Shown here piece after piece: positions 1 to 5,794 of a DNA stretch of 6,930 nucleotides. The position numbers and the translations under genes are program-made. Source of the DNA: CAYONM01 sp964405325 (GTDB lineage: Bacteria > Planctomycetota > UBA11346); assembly GCA_964405325.1 (NCBI GenBank), contig CAYONM010000200.1, forward strand, positions 1-6,930. The letters run 5' to 3'. Position 1 is the stretch's first letter. Every line of letters starts with the position of its first letter. Below the pieces are notes generated by a model. The model saw only the letters and a program-made list of their open reading frames with translations. It did not search any database and had not been told where the DNA came from.

Positions 1-1
1 G

Positions 2-562
2 AATCGCGAATACGATCCGGCCGCCGAAGGCCGCACCATGCGCACCTACGATTACGGCAAAAAGCTGTTCGAACTGATCAACGAAAATCATGTCGAGGCG
101 CTGCAGTTGCAACCGGTGCGGTTGATCCCCGTCGGCGAGGTGCTGGAAGAGATCCAACAGAAGGCATTGGCCGGCGAGATCGTCGGCGAAGACGACAAGC
201 CCCTGCAGGTGACGCTTCAGAAGGCCATCATGAAGGACAAGGAGCTGCAGGAGATCCAGCGCGAGACCATGCCCTTCACCGACATCGAGCAGTTCTTCCT
301 GGTCGATAAGCAACATCCCTCGGCGGGTTGGGCCGGATACACCGCCGCCGCCACCATCTACAGCGCCGTCTTCCAGGAGCCGCCGCACGGCCTGGATTGG
401 AGTGCCTACAACACCTGGCCCGACGGCTATAACGTCCGTTCCCAGGACAATCAGCACTTCGTCGAAATCGACGAGACCCTGGCCCAGCTCACCAACGACA
501 TGATCTGGGAGGTCCTGACCCGCGACAGCTACTGGACCGGAGTCGAAGCGGATACGGAGTGA
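2..562 (+). CDS. SGNH/GDSL-like hydrolase, C-terminal part (5' end outside window)
   Basis: The frame is open from the first bases, so the gene starts to the left of the window; the ATG at 38 is internal, with 12 in-frame codons before it. About 186 residues are visible. The best landmark is D-K-Q-H-P-S (nt 305-322), which fits the DxxH block carrying the catalytic Asp and His of SGNH hydrolases. It is followed by an alanine-rich helix and a 'Y-S-A-V-F-Q-E-P-P' stretch, like the helix that closes this fold in secreted DUF4886/SGNH proteins. The segment L-I-P-V-G-E-V (nt 125-145) fits the strand before it. The nucleophile Ser block lies outside the window, so activity cannot be judged. Such enzymes usually remove acyl groups from carbohydrates; that role is inferred. 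It converges on the LamG fragment. A member of a related alpha/beta family is possible. Confidence 0.62.
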   Translation, partial: NREYDPAAEGRTMRTYDYGKKLFELINENHVEALQLQPVRLIPVGEVLEEIQQKALAGEIVGEDDKPLQVTLQKAIMKDKELQEIQRETMPFTDIEQFFLVDKQHPSAGWAGYTAAATIYSAVFQEPPHGLDWSAYNTWPDGYNVRSQDNQHFVEIDETLAQLTNDMIWEVLTRDSYWTGVEADTE

Positions 563-603
563 GCATGCCCGGCGCGGTCTGAGGATAACGACCCGAAAAG
601 TAA

Positions 604-635
604 AACGCTGCAGGAGGAAGACCTCCTGCGGCGTT
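604..635 (-). terminator. Intrinsic terminator of the LamG fragment
   Basis: A 14-bp stem (604-617 with 622-635, one G-U pair) closes on an AAGA loop. Read on the minus strand it is followed by TTTTACTTTT, the U-rich tail expected of a Rho-independent terminator, about 20 nt past the LamG stop codon. On the plus strand no T-run follows, so it would be a weaker stop for the converging hydrolase gene, though the hairpin may still protect that transcript's 3' end. Confidence 0.85.
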
Positions 636-657
636 GCTACGATACGACCAGCGGATG

Positions 658-1416
658 TCAGCGAGCGGCTTCGATGGCGCCGGCGTCGCGTTTGCTACCG
701 GTGGGCTTGATGCCGGTGAAGTCCCGTTGCGCAGGACCGTCGAACTGCCAGGCGTGGAGTTCCTCGATGGTGGTGTCCGAATCGGCAAGCGTGCCCCGGG
801 CGATGCGGACGAAATCGAGGGTACAGGCCAGGTGATCCAGGCCGGGACCGCCGCCGATCAGCAGATCGCCCTTGTTGGCGAGTGAATAATCGGCCACGGC
901 TCCGGAGAAGCTGCCGTCGCTGGCCGTGCCGTCGACATAGCAGCGCAGGCCCTGGCGATCGCCGCGATCGGCTTCCACGAAGAGATGATGCCATTGGCCA
1001 TCGGCGATCCGACTGCTGCCGGTGCGGCTGGCGGCCACCTGACCGGACTGGATCAATTCGAACACCGGACGGCCATTCTCGATGCGCAGCACGTAGCCGG
1101 CGTCGTCATCCCGCTTCTGGACCAGGACGCCGTCATCCGTGGTGCGGACGTAGACCTCGATGGCCAGATTGCTGTCATGGATGTCCGGGCTGCGGAGATC
1201 GGCGCCGGTGGCGGTACGCTTTTCCTTGACCTTCTTGCGGCCCTGACGCACTTCGACCTCATATTCGAAGGGGCGGCCGATATCGGCGTGCTTGGCGGAG
1301 AGATATTGCTTCTGACCATCCAACGTCAGTGCACTCGGCGCCCAGTCCTCCAATGCTCCCATCTCGTAATCATCAGCCTCGATGCCGTGGCCCGCTTTGT
1401 CCACATCCGCTGGCAT
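658..1416 (-). pseudogene. LamG-domain surface protein, 5'-truncated C-terminal remnant
   Basis: The 252 visible residues form one LamG/concanavalin-A-like jelly roll (about residues 28-226). Typical marks are ALTLDGQKQYL at its entry, DGQWHHLFVEADR (139-151), LRCYVDG (157-163), GDLLIGGG (183-190) and LDFVRIARG (200-208). It is bracketed by DYEMGALE (16-23) and DAGAIE (244-249). These D-x-G-A-I-E ends are common in right-handed beta-helix and 'choice-of-anchor Q' surface proteins, so the lost 5' part was probably a beta-helix. The ATG at 1416 has no ribosome binding site, and an in-frame TAA lies at 1426-1428, only three codons upstream. The frame has no signal peptide although the fold is extracellular. 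I read it as the end of a larger exported gene cut at about 1400-1430; an intact 3' terminator remains. A short standalone gene cannot be excluded. Confidence 0.68.
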
Positions 1417-1435
1417 GGACGTATTTTATGCCACC

Positions 1436-1441
1436 ATTATT
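1436..1441. repeat. Left target-site duplication, ATTATT
   Basis: ATTATT directly abuts the left terminal repeat and is repeated at 1613-1618. With the flanking C and G the match is eight bases, CATTATTG. An AT-rich target inside GC-rich DNA is usual for many small transposons. Confidence 0.7.
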
Positions 1442-1458
1442 GACGTTTCCCTCAAAGG
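1442..1458 (+). repeat. Left terminal inverted repeat of the MITE-like element
   Basis: Seventeen bases exactly reverse-complementary to 1596-1612. The sequence begins GACGTTTCCC and ends CAAAGG. Confidence 0.85.
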
Positions 1459-1523
1459 TCGAATTCGGCACGAATCCGATAAGAGCCAGGCGAGCGCGTC
1501 CAAGCGCGTAGCGCCGCCAAAAA

Positions 1524-1540
1524 TGCTCGCGAAGCGAGCA
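1524..1540 (+). repeat. GAA-triloop hairpin inside the MITE-like element
   Basis: TGCTCGC (1524-1530), GAA loop, GCGAGCA (1534-1540): a perfect 7-bp stem. The second hairpin at 1582-1598 has the same stem length and the same loop, as in REP-type palindromic units. Confidence 0.75.
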
Positions 1541-1581
1541 AGGTCCGACCGAGGCCGAGGGGGTGTGCGACGGACGTCGCG

Positions 1582-1598
1582 AGGGGGCGAAGCCCCCT
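1582..1598 (+). repeat. Second GAA-triloop hairpin inside the MITE-like element
   Basis: AGGGGGC (1582-1588), GAA loop, GCCCCCT (1592-1598): a perfect 7-bp stem that runs into the right terminal repeat. It matches the form of the hairpin at 1524-1540 but not its sequence. Confidence 0.75.
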
Positions 1599-1612
1599 TT
1601 GAGGGAAACGTC
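1596..1612 (-). repeat. Right terminal inverted repeat of the MITE-like element
   Basis: Exact reverse complement of 1442-1458; its first three bases overlap the stem of the internal hairpin at 1582-1598. Confidence 0.85.
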
Positions 1613-1618
1613 ATTATT
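1613..1618. repeat. Right target-site duplication, ATTATT
   Basis: Direct copy of 1436-1441, adjoining the right terminal repeat. Both copies sit in the same relation to the element. Confidence 0.7.
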
Positions 1619-1702
1619 GTCGACAAGACGTTTTTCTCGACGTCGTCGTCGAACAACCCGCACGTCCAGGCCCTCCAGCAAGGCCTGCAGCTCCATGCGT
1701 GA

Positions 1703-1851
1703 AAAGCAAGCAGCCATGCACACATACATCTGGACACAGGACTTACGGGTATTGGTGTCCGGCAAGCGAGGGGGGATTCCTCCTGAACTGACACCCGTAA
1801 ACAGCCGTAGGCCGGGCCGCTGGAAAGGTTTGACGCCTCCCTGAACCGTCC
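1703..1851. other. Stretch without a recognisable gene, with an imperfect inverted repeat
   Basis: No frame here gives a recognisable protein. TTACGGGT at 1743-1750 is mirrored by ACCCGTAA at 1793-1800, and GGTGTC (1754-1759) by GACACC (1790-1795). The two pairings share bases, so they would be alternative or bulged arms of one fold about 58 nt long. A weak plus-strand frame (1695-1844) overlaps the preceding stop and ends 8 nt before the 1852 hairpin, but it has no known similarity and mixed codon use. The stretch may be debris from the rearrangement that truncated the LamG gene. Confidence 0.4.
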
Positions 1852-1899
1852 ACAACACGGACCGCCGGTGGAATGATACCCACCGGCGGTCCGTGTTGT
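1852..1899. terminator. Long perfect hairpin, probable terminator or 3'-end structure
   Basis: A 20-bp stem without mismatches (1852-1871 with 1880-1899) closes on an 8-nt loop. It lies about 70 nt past the stop codon of the large exported protein. Neither strand shows a U-run after the stem, so it is not a textbook intrinsic terminator. It may stop polymerase by itself or protect the transcript end. Confidence 0.6.
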
Positions 1900-1924
1900 C
1901 ACGATTCAGCGCTCGAGTCAGACC

Positions 1925-1948
1925 CAGGGCATCGGACCCGATGCCCTG
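1925..1948. terminator. Second hairpin after the large exported-protein gene
   Basis: CAGGGCATCG (1925-1934), loop GACC, CGATGCCCTG (1939-1948): a perfect 10-bp stem starting about 20 nt beyond the stop codon. No T-run follows on either strand. With the stronger hairpin at 1852-1899 it forms a tandem 3'-end structure. Confidence 0.5.
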
Positions 1949-1966
1949 TCAGACGATCGTCCGGAC

Positions 1967-4900
1967 TCAGCTATTTTCCGGTTCCAGAATCAGAATGCTG
2001 ACACCGCTGCTCGAATCCAGACCGGTGATGGTCCACTGGTGCGAAATCTCGTCCTCCAGCAGTTGGGCGCCAGGTCTGTCGACGTCGATCTGGATCGGCA
2101 TCGGGCCCTGATCCTCGCTGAGTAAGAGCCGGATCCGCCTCGGATCCGGCTGCGTGACGGCAACCTGACCCTCGATGCGGATGATATAACTGCCCTCGTC
2201 GTCGTCGTTGTTGTCCAGACGACAGCGCAAGGAATAGCTGCCGACCGCCGAGGCGCTGAGGCTGATGTCGATGTCCGCCTGATTGCCCGCCGCCACGGCA
2301 TTGGGTGGCTGCCTGCTGACCAAGGCTGTGACACCACTGATCTGATCGAGCTGCATCGGATCGATGCTCAGGGTCGCGTCACCCTGGTTGTGGACCAGCA
2401 GCGTGAGCGTCTGCGCCGAGTCGCCGGTGATCAACGTCGGCCCGGCCAGCGTGGCACCGTCGGCAAGCGCACTACCGGCGGCGGTGATATGGATCTCCGG
2501 CGAGCCGGACGGTTCATCCGGCTGATCCTGGATGCGGACCTCGACCTCGATGCTGTCGGTCAGATAGCCATCGCTGACGATCACGGTGAAAGAGTCGGTT
2601 CCGTAGTAGTCGACCTCGGGGAGATACGAAATCACCTGACTGCCGCCATTTGCATCATTTGAGACATCCGCCTGACCATGCTCGGCCGCCCTGCCGATGG
2701 CCCAGATCAGCTCGCTGGCAGGCGTGTCGGCATCCGTCGCGTTCAGGGTCAGGGCGAAGGGTGTCGGCTGCCCATCTTCATCCATGTCGACCGTCACCTG
2801 CTCGCCGTTGGTGATCTCCGGCGGTGCCTCGTCGCTCACTTCGCCAAGCAAAATGCGGGCCAGCACGGCATCCTCGTCGTTGTTGCCGGCGAGATAGGCA
2901 CGCTGGCCATCCACCACCACGCCGCCGAGAGAACGCAGGTCCGGATGCTCGAACAGCAGCTTGCCATCGCCGTCGAAGGAGGCGACCAGACTGCCGTCGA
3001 AGCCCAGGCGCGCAGCCAAGGCCGAACGGACCGTGCCTGATTTGCTGTCATCACCATAGCCGGTGATCAGGAAGCCATCGCTCAGCAGTGCCACGCCCAT
3101 CGCCACATCCTGGCGGCTCGGGTCGACGTCGATGACCTGCAGCCCGTCCTCGGCGAAACTGGTGTCCAAACCGCTCTCATTGAACAACGCCGCAGTCATC
3201 CAGCCCTGCCAATTAGTATTGGCCGAAGTGCCGACGCCGATCACCCGACCATCCGGCAGCGCGGCCAGGCGGATCAACTCATCACCCCGGTCATCTTTAC
3301 TGAGGTTGGCCACAATCACGCCATCCTGGCCGAAATCGCTGTCCTCCTGGCCCTGCAGGTTGGTGCGCATCAGGAGCAGATCGCTGTAACCCCGCCCCGT
3401 AGAACCAGCAAGCCACAGCTTGCCATCATGGACGAGCAGGTCCTTGATCTGATCCGAGTCGGATGCCGAGGTCGTGTTGAGATCCCGGGTCCAGACGCCA
3501 TCGCCATCGAAGCCGGTATCGAGCGCACCGGTAGCGGTATAAGCGACGATCAGGAGATCCGTATCGTTGAGCGAGCGCAGCTGCCCAGCCGCCAGCACGC
3601 GTCCGTCGTCGGTCACCGCGATAGCCTCGAAGCTGCCGGTGTCGGCAAAATGGACGAGGCCACCGTCGCCAAAGTCGGCATCGAGTTGTCCCGATGCTGT
3701 CAGTCGGGCCGCGAGTGCCTGCTGATCGTTGCCGAAACCGGTGGAACCCAAGGCCAGGAGCAACCGGCCGTCCTCCTGGATCGCCAGATTGCGAACCGGT
3801 CCAGGCAGGTCTTCAGCGGTCCATACGCCTTGGTTGCCGAAGGTGGTGTCCAGACGACCATCCGTGAGATAACGCGCCAGCACCGGGTACTTCTCGAAAC
3901 CATTCTGCCCCTGCCCCCAGCACAGCAGGCGCCCCTGCGCATCGCGCCGCATGCCATCGATACGATCGATGGTCGGCACGGGCGAGAAGGCGGCACGGAC
4001 ACCGGCTTCGCCGAAATCGTCAAGCAATTGGCCCTCGGCATCGAACGCGACCAGCATGACGTCCGAAGCGAGATTCGACCCGGTGCAGACGAGACGGAGC
4101 TGTCCGGCCTCCTCGTGCAGGGCCAGGGAGCGAGTACCCGTCCGATAGGACAGCTCCAGCGCAAGCTGTCCGGTACCGCCGAAGTCGGTATCCAAGCTGC
4201 CGTTGGGGCGCAAACGGGCTAAACCCAGGAGATTGACATTGTTATTGGTGCTCAGATCGATCACACCAGCAGCTGCCATGATACTGCCATCGGGCAGAGC
4301 GACCAGCCCGGCCGGAAATACCACATGATCGTCCTTATTGCTGAAATAGACGCTGGCGCGGCCATCATCAGAAAAGGAGCTGTCCATCTGACCGTCGCTG
4401 GTCACCTTGAACACGCTCAGGGATTCCGCTTTGCTGTGCTCGTTGCTGAACCAGGACAGGCCGGTCCAGATCACGCTGTCATCATCCAGCACACGGGTAT
4501 CGCCGTACTCCATGCGACTCATGGCCGTGGTGGTCTGGAAGGACCGGATACCAGAGCCGTTGAAGTCGGTATCGAGCGAGCCGTTCGCCAACAGGCGTCC
4601 CACATACCCCATACCCTTCAGGTTTTTATCCCCCTCCTGGTTGTATTCGCCCCCGAACACGATGCGGCCAGCGCTATCGCACTCGATACCGTTGATGGAC
4701 TCCGGCTCGCCACTGGCCACCAGATTCTTGATGAAGGTGCCATTGCCAGCGAAGCTGTTGTCCAGGGCGCCTTCGGTGGTGAGGCGCACGATGGCAATAC
4801 GCTGATCGCCGCCGACATAGGTCCAACCGCCGATCAACGGTCGATCCTGGCTGTCCACGCACAACGCACCCAGAGCATCGTTGGTCGCCCCCATCTCCAA

Positions 4901-5377
4901 GACCCGCCGGCCGTCGGTGCCGAAATCCGCATCGAGCCGACCATCGCTGGTCAGCCGGATCACGGCCCAGTCGAAATTGGAGTTGGTCAACCGGACCCGA
5001 CCGGCCACCAGAATGCGACCTTGGCTGTCGACGGCGACGCCATAGGGCTGGTCGTCATAACCATTGAAGTCGACACGTACCCGACCATCGCCGCTAAAAC
5101 TGGTGTCATAGGCTCCCGATCCGGTGAAGCGGTAGATCGCCCAGTCGGTCTGCGAGCCGACCTGGACCGAAGCCACGGTCAGCAGGCGGCCATCCTCCTG
5201 GAACACCGAGCTGCTGCCGCGGTCCAGAGGATTGGCCACATGCAGGTTGCTGGTGATCACGCCATTGGTGCCGAAGGCCGTATCGAAATCACCTTCGGCG
5301 GCGACCAGGCCCGGTGACACCAGTGGCTGCAAGGTGATGGCCAGCAGACCGAGCTGACAGAAAATCTTGTTGGACAT
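1967..5377 (-). CDS. Exported delta-60 repeat protein with cadherin/Ig-like and choice-of-anchor-D-like domains
   Basis: The 1136-residue product begins with a signal peptide: MSNK, a moderately hydrophobic stretch to about residue 20, and probable cleavage after V-A-A (27/28). The mature chain opens at once with delta-60 repeats (TIGR02608 type). The LDxxFGxxG-like motif occurs 14 times, near residues 31, 90, 148, 205, 268, 331, 395, 451, 509, 565, 619, 678, 737 and 797. Spacing is 54-64 residues, with DGRxLxxG-type strands between copies; the last copy (LVASFDGDG) is degenerate. Residues about 853-950 (DMDEDGQ, DADTP, YYGTDSFTV, VSDG) form a cadherin/Ig-like domain, and about 958-1075 a choice-of-anchor-D/ASH-like domain (LVHNQGDATLSI). 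A 60-residue tail follows, without PEP-CTERM, LPxTG or a membrane anchor. The start is fixed by AAGGAG five bases upstream. It is probably a secreted beta-propeller-like scaffold; its ligand is unknown. Confidence 0.9.
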   Translation of the reverse strand: MSNKIFCQLGLLAITLQPLVSPGLVAAEGDFDTAFGTNGVITSNLHVANPLDRGSSSVFQEDGRLLTVASVQVGSQTDWAIYRFTGSGAYDTSFSGDGRVRVDFNGYDDQPYGVAVDSQGRILVAGRVRLTNSNFDWAVIRLTSDGRLDADFGTDGRRVLEMGATNDALGALCVDSQDRPLIGGWTYVGGDQRIAIVRLTTEGALDNSFAGNGTFIKNLVASGEPESINGIECDSAGRIVFGGEYNQEGDKNLKGMGYVGRLLANGSLDTDFNGSGIRSFQTTTAMSRMEYGDTRVLDDDSVIWTGLSWFSNEHSKAESLSVFKVTSDGQMDSSFSDDGRASVYFSNKDDHVVFPAGLVALPDGSIMAAAGVIDLSTNNNVNLLGLARLRPNGSLDTDFGGTGQLALELSYRTGTRSLALHEEAGQLRLVCTGSNLASDVMLVAFDAEGQLLDDFGEAGVRAAFSPVPTIDRIDGMRRDAQGRLLCWGQGQNGFEKYPVLARYLTDGRLDTTFGNQGVWTAEDLPGPVRNLAIQEDGRLLLALGSTGFGNDQQALAARLTASGQLDADFGDGGLVHFADTGSFEAIAVTDDGRVLAAGQLRSLNDTDLLIVAYTATGALDTGFDGDGVWTRDLNTTSASDSDQIKDLLVHDGKLWLAGSTGRGYSDLLLMRTNLQGQEDSDFGQDGVIVANLSKDDRGDELIRLAALPDGRVIGVGTSANTNWQGWMTAALFNESGLDTSFAEDGLQVIDVDPSRQDVAMGVALLSDGFLITGYGDDSKSGTVRSALAARLGFDGSLVASFDGDGKLLFEHPDLRSLGGVVVDGQRAYLAGNNDEDAVLARILLGEVSDEAPPEITNGEQVTVDMDEDGQPTPFALTLNATDADTPASELIWAIGRAAEHGQADVSNDANGGSQVISYLPEVDYYGTDSFTVIVSDGYLTDSIEVEVRIQDQPDEPSGSPEIHITAAGSALADGATLAGPTLITGDSAQTLTLLVHNQGDATLSIDPMQLDQISGVTALVSRQPPNAVAAGNQADIDISLSASAVGSYSLRCRLDNNDDDEGSYIIRIEGQVAVTQPDPRRIRLLLSEDQGPMPIQIDVDRPGAQLLEDEISHQWTITGLDSSSGVSILILEPENS

Positions 5378-5382
5378 GATAG

Positions 5383-5388
5383 CTCCTT
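5383..5388 (-). promoter_or_regulatory. Ribosome binding site AAGGAG for the delta-60 protein
   Basis: AAGGAG on the minus strand lies five bases before the ATG at 5375-5377. It decides the start, and the peptide that follows is a proper signal sequence. Confidence 0.85.
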
Positions 5389-5600
5389 GGTAGCCAGCCC
5401 CTGAAGGCCACTAGTTCTGTTCAGATTGGGTCATGGATCAATGAGCGCAATATCTTCCATCTGCTGTGACCGGCATCTGTACGAGACACCACCGTGACAC
5501 CAGCCGATGGGATGACGGCAGGACCGTGGCTCGCAGCTTTTGCGTCCGAGGTTGGCCAGTCCACACTGACTGCTTGTCACGACGTTTCGCGACGATCCGC

Positions 5601-5653
5601 ATGGGGCTCCGGGCCAGAGAGACGCAGCGCAGAACGGCGGAGCGGAGCCCCAT
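5601..5653. repeat. 11-bp perfect inverted repeat in the leader of the small frame
   Basis: ATGGGGCTCCG (5601-5611) pairs exactly with CGGAGCCCCAT (5643-5653) across a 31-nt loop. On the plus strand the second arm runs into TTTTG, and the ribosome binding site of the 27-codon frame follows 21 nt later. It could be an operator with two half-sites, a weak terminator or attenuator, or the end of a lost element. The sequence does not decide. Confidence 0.5.
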
Positions 5654-5674
5654 TTTGATGCCGATCCAGGCGGC

Positions 5675-5678
5675 GGAG
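5675..5678 (+). promoter_or_regulatory. Ribosome binding site GGAG for the 27-codon frame
   Basis: GGAG stands six bases before the ATG at 5685. This is optimal spacing and the main reason to regard the short frame as translated. Confidence 0.55.
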
Positions 5679-5684
5679 TAGACC

Positions 5685-5768
5685 ATGGATCATCAGTGGC
5701 ATCTGGCGCTCTTTGATTACGGCCTGCTGCTGGCCTTCCTGGTTTTGATGGCGGTGATCACTGTTTGA
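5685..5768 (+). CDS. 27-residue single-helix membrane protein, or stump of a sodium/sugar symporter gene
   Basis: ATG at 5685 to TGA at 5766-5768. The first six residues are polar (MDHQWH); the rest is one hydrophobic helix containing LFDYGLLLAFLVLMAVITV. A good ribosome binding site precedes it. Two readings compete. It may be a genuine small membrane protein in the size range of KdpF. Or it may be the start and first membrane segment of a sodium:solute symporter, since the pattern L-x-x-hydrophobic-D-Y followed by a Leu-rich helix resembles the N-terminus of SSS-family sugar transporters. In that case the rest was deleted at about 5765. The second reading fits its position beside a XylR-type sugar regulator, whose stop codon is only 26 nt away, converging. 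I slightly favour the remnant. Confidence 0.5.
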   Translation: MDHQWHLALFDYGLLLAFLVLMAVITV

Positions 5769-5794
5769 AGAGTCGGTCCGAGCCCGACCCAAGC

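Larger units (their letters stand above)
1442..1612. mobile_element. MITE-like element, 171 bp, perfect TIRs and target duplication
   Basis: Bases 1442-1458 (GACGTTTCCCTCAAAGG) are repeated as an exact reverse complement at 1596-1612. Outside these ends, ATTATT stands on both sides (1436-1441 and 1613-1618), as a target-site duplication would. Because the terminal bases are C and G, the boundary may equally be read as an 8-bp CATTATTG duplication (1435-1442, 1612-1619) around a 169-bp element with 16-bp ends. Inside are two 7-bp GAA-triloop hairpins (1524-1540, 1582-1598) and further short self-complementary stretches. No transposase is encoded, so it would depend on an enzyme supplied elsewhere. 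The family is not recognised. Confidence 0.8.
1382..1702 (+). pseudogene. Remnant reading frame interrupted in frame by the MITE-like element
   Basis: A plus-strand frame is open from 1382 to a TGA at 1700-1702. Only the part from about 1415 (ATG, residues MDVFYATII) is a candidate, because the stretch before it is antisense to the LamG remnant. If the 177-bp insertion is removed, FYATII joins directly to VDKTFFSTSSSNNPHVQALQQ and runs 27 more codons to the stop. Those 27 codons end in G or C in all but about three cases, as expected for real coding DNA in a GC-rich genome, and more consistently than the competing minus-strand frames. I do not recognise the product and see no ribosome binding site before 1415. 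It is best read as the tail of a lost gene joined to the truncated LamG sequence. It may be non-coding. Confidence 0.25.
5389..5684. other. Divergent intergenic region, no gene, probable promoters
   Basis: About 300 bp separate the minus-strand delta-60 gene from the plus-strand small frame. Open frames on either strand give Arg/Ser/Cys-rich, unrecognisable peptides. I see no convincing -35/-10 pair on either strand. Notable elements are an imperfect dyad around GATC at 5431-5444 (12 of 14 bases match its reverse complement), 54 bp before the delta-60 start, and the inverted repeat at 5601-5653. Promoters for both directions are expected here but cannot be placed by eye. Confidence 0.5.

Noticed and set aside
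985..1443. 152-codon plus-strand frame opposite the LamG remnant
   Set aside because: It mirrors the LamG coding frame, has no upstream ribosome binding site and shows no domain.
1462..1474. AATTCGGCACGA-like sequence resembling a cDNA cloning adaptor
   Set aside because: It sits inside a structured element with matching ends and a target duplication, and the base after it differs from the adaptor. Chance similarity is more likely than contamination.
1442..1612. Integron attC site
   Set aside because: The ends lack the GTTRRRY/RYYYAAC core sites. Long exact terminal repeats with a target duplication fit a transposon-type element better.
1695..1844. 49-codon plus-strand frame overlapping the stop at 1702 and ending 8 nt before a hairpin
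   Set aside because: Codon use is mixed, there is no ribosome binding site and no recognised similarity. The overlap and hairpin position are suggestive but not enough.
3428..5317. Long plus-strand open frames (264 and 330 codons) opposite the exported-protein gene
   Set aside because: They are antisense to a gene with clear repeats and a signal peptide; long shadow frames are expected in GC-rich DNA with strong codon bias. Their peptides show no domain.
5341..5377. Lipoprotein signal based on Cys7 of the exported protein
   Set aside because: Cys7 lies before the hydrophobic stretch and has no lipobox. The V-A-A site at residues 25-27 fits ordinary signal peptidase cleavage.
5432..5692. Nine-base direct repeat CATGGATCA at 5432-5440 and 5684-5692
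   Set aside because: One copy spans the start codon of the small frame. A 9-bp repeat at this distance is expected by chance and no wider similarity surrounds it.
5772..5788. Short hairpin (5-bp stem) between the small frame and the XylR-like gene
   Set aside because: The stem is too short and no U-run follows on either strand to call a terminator.
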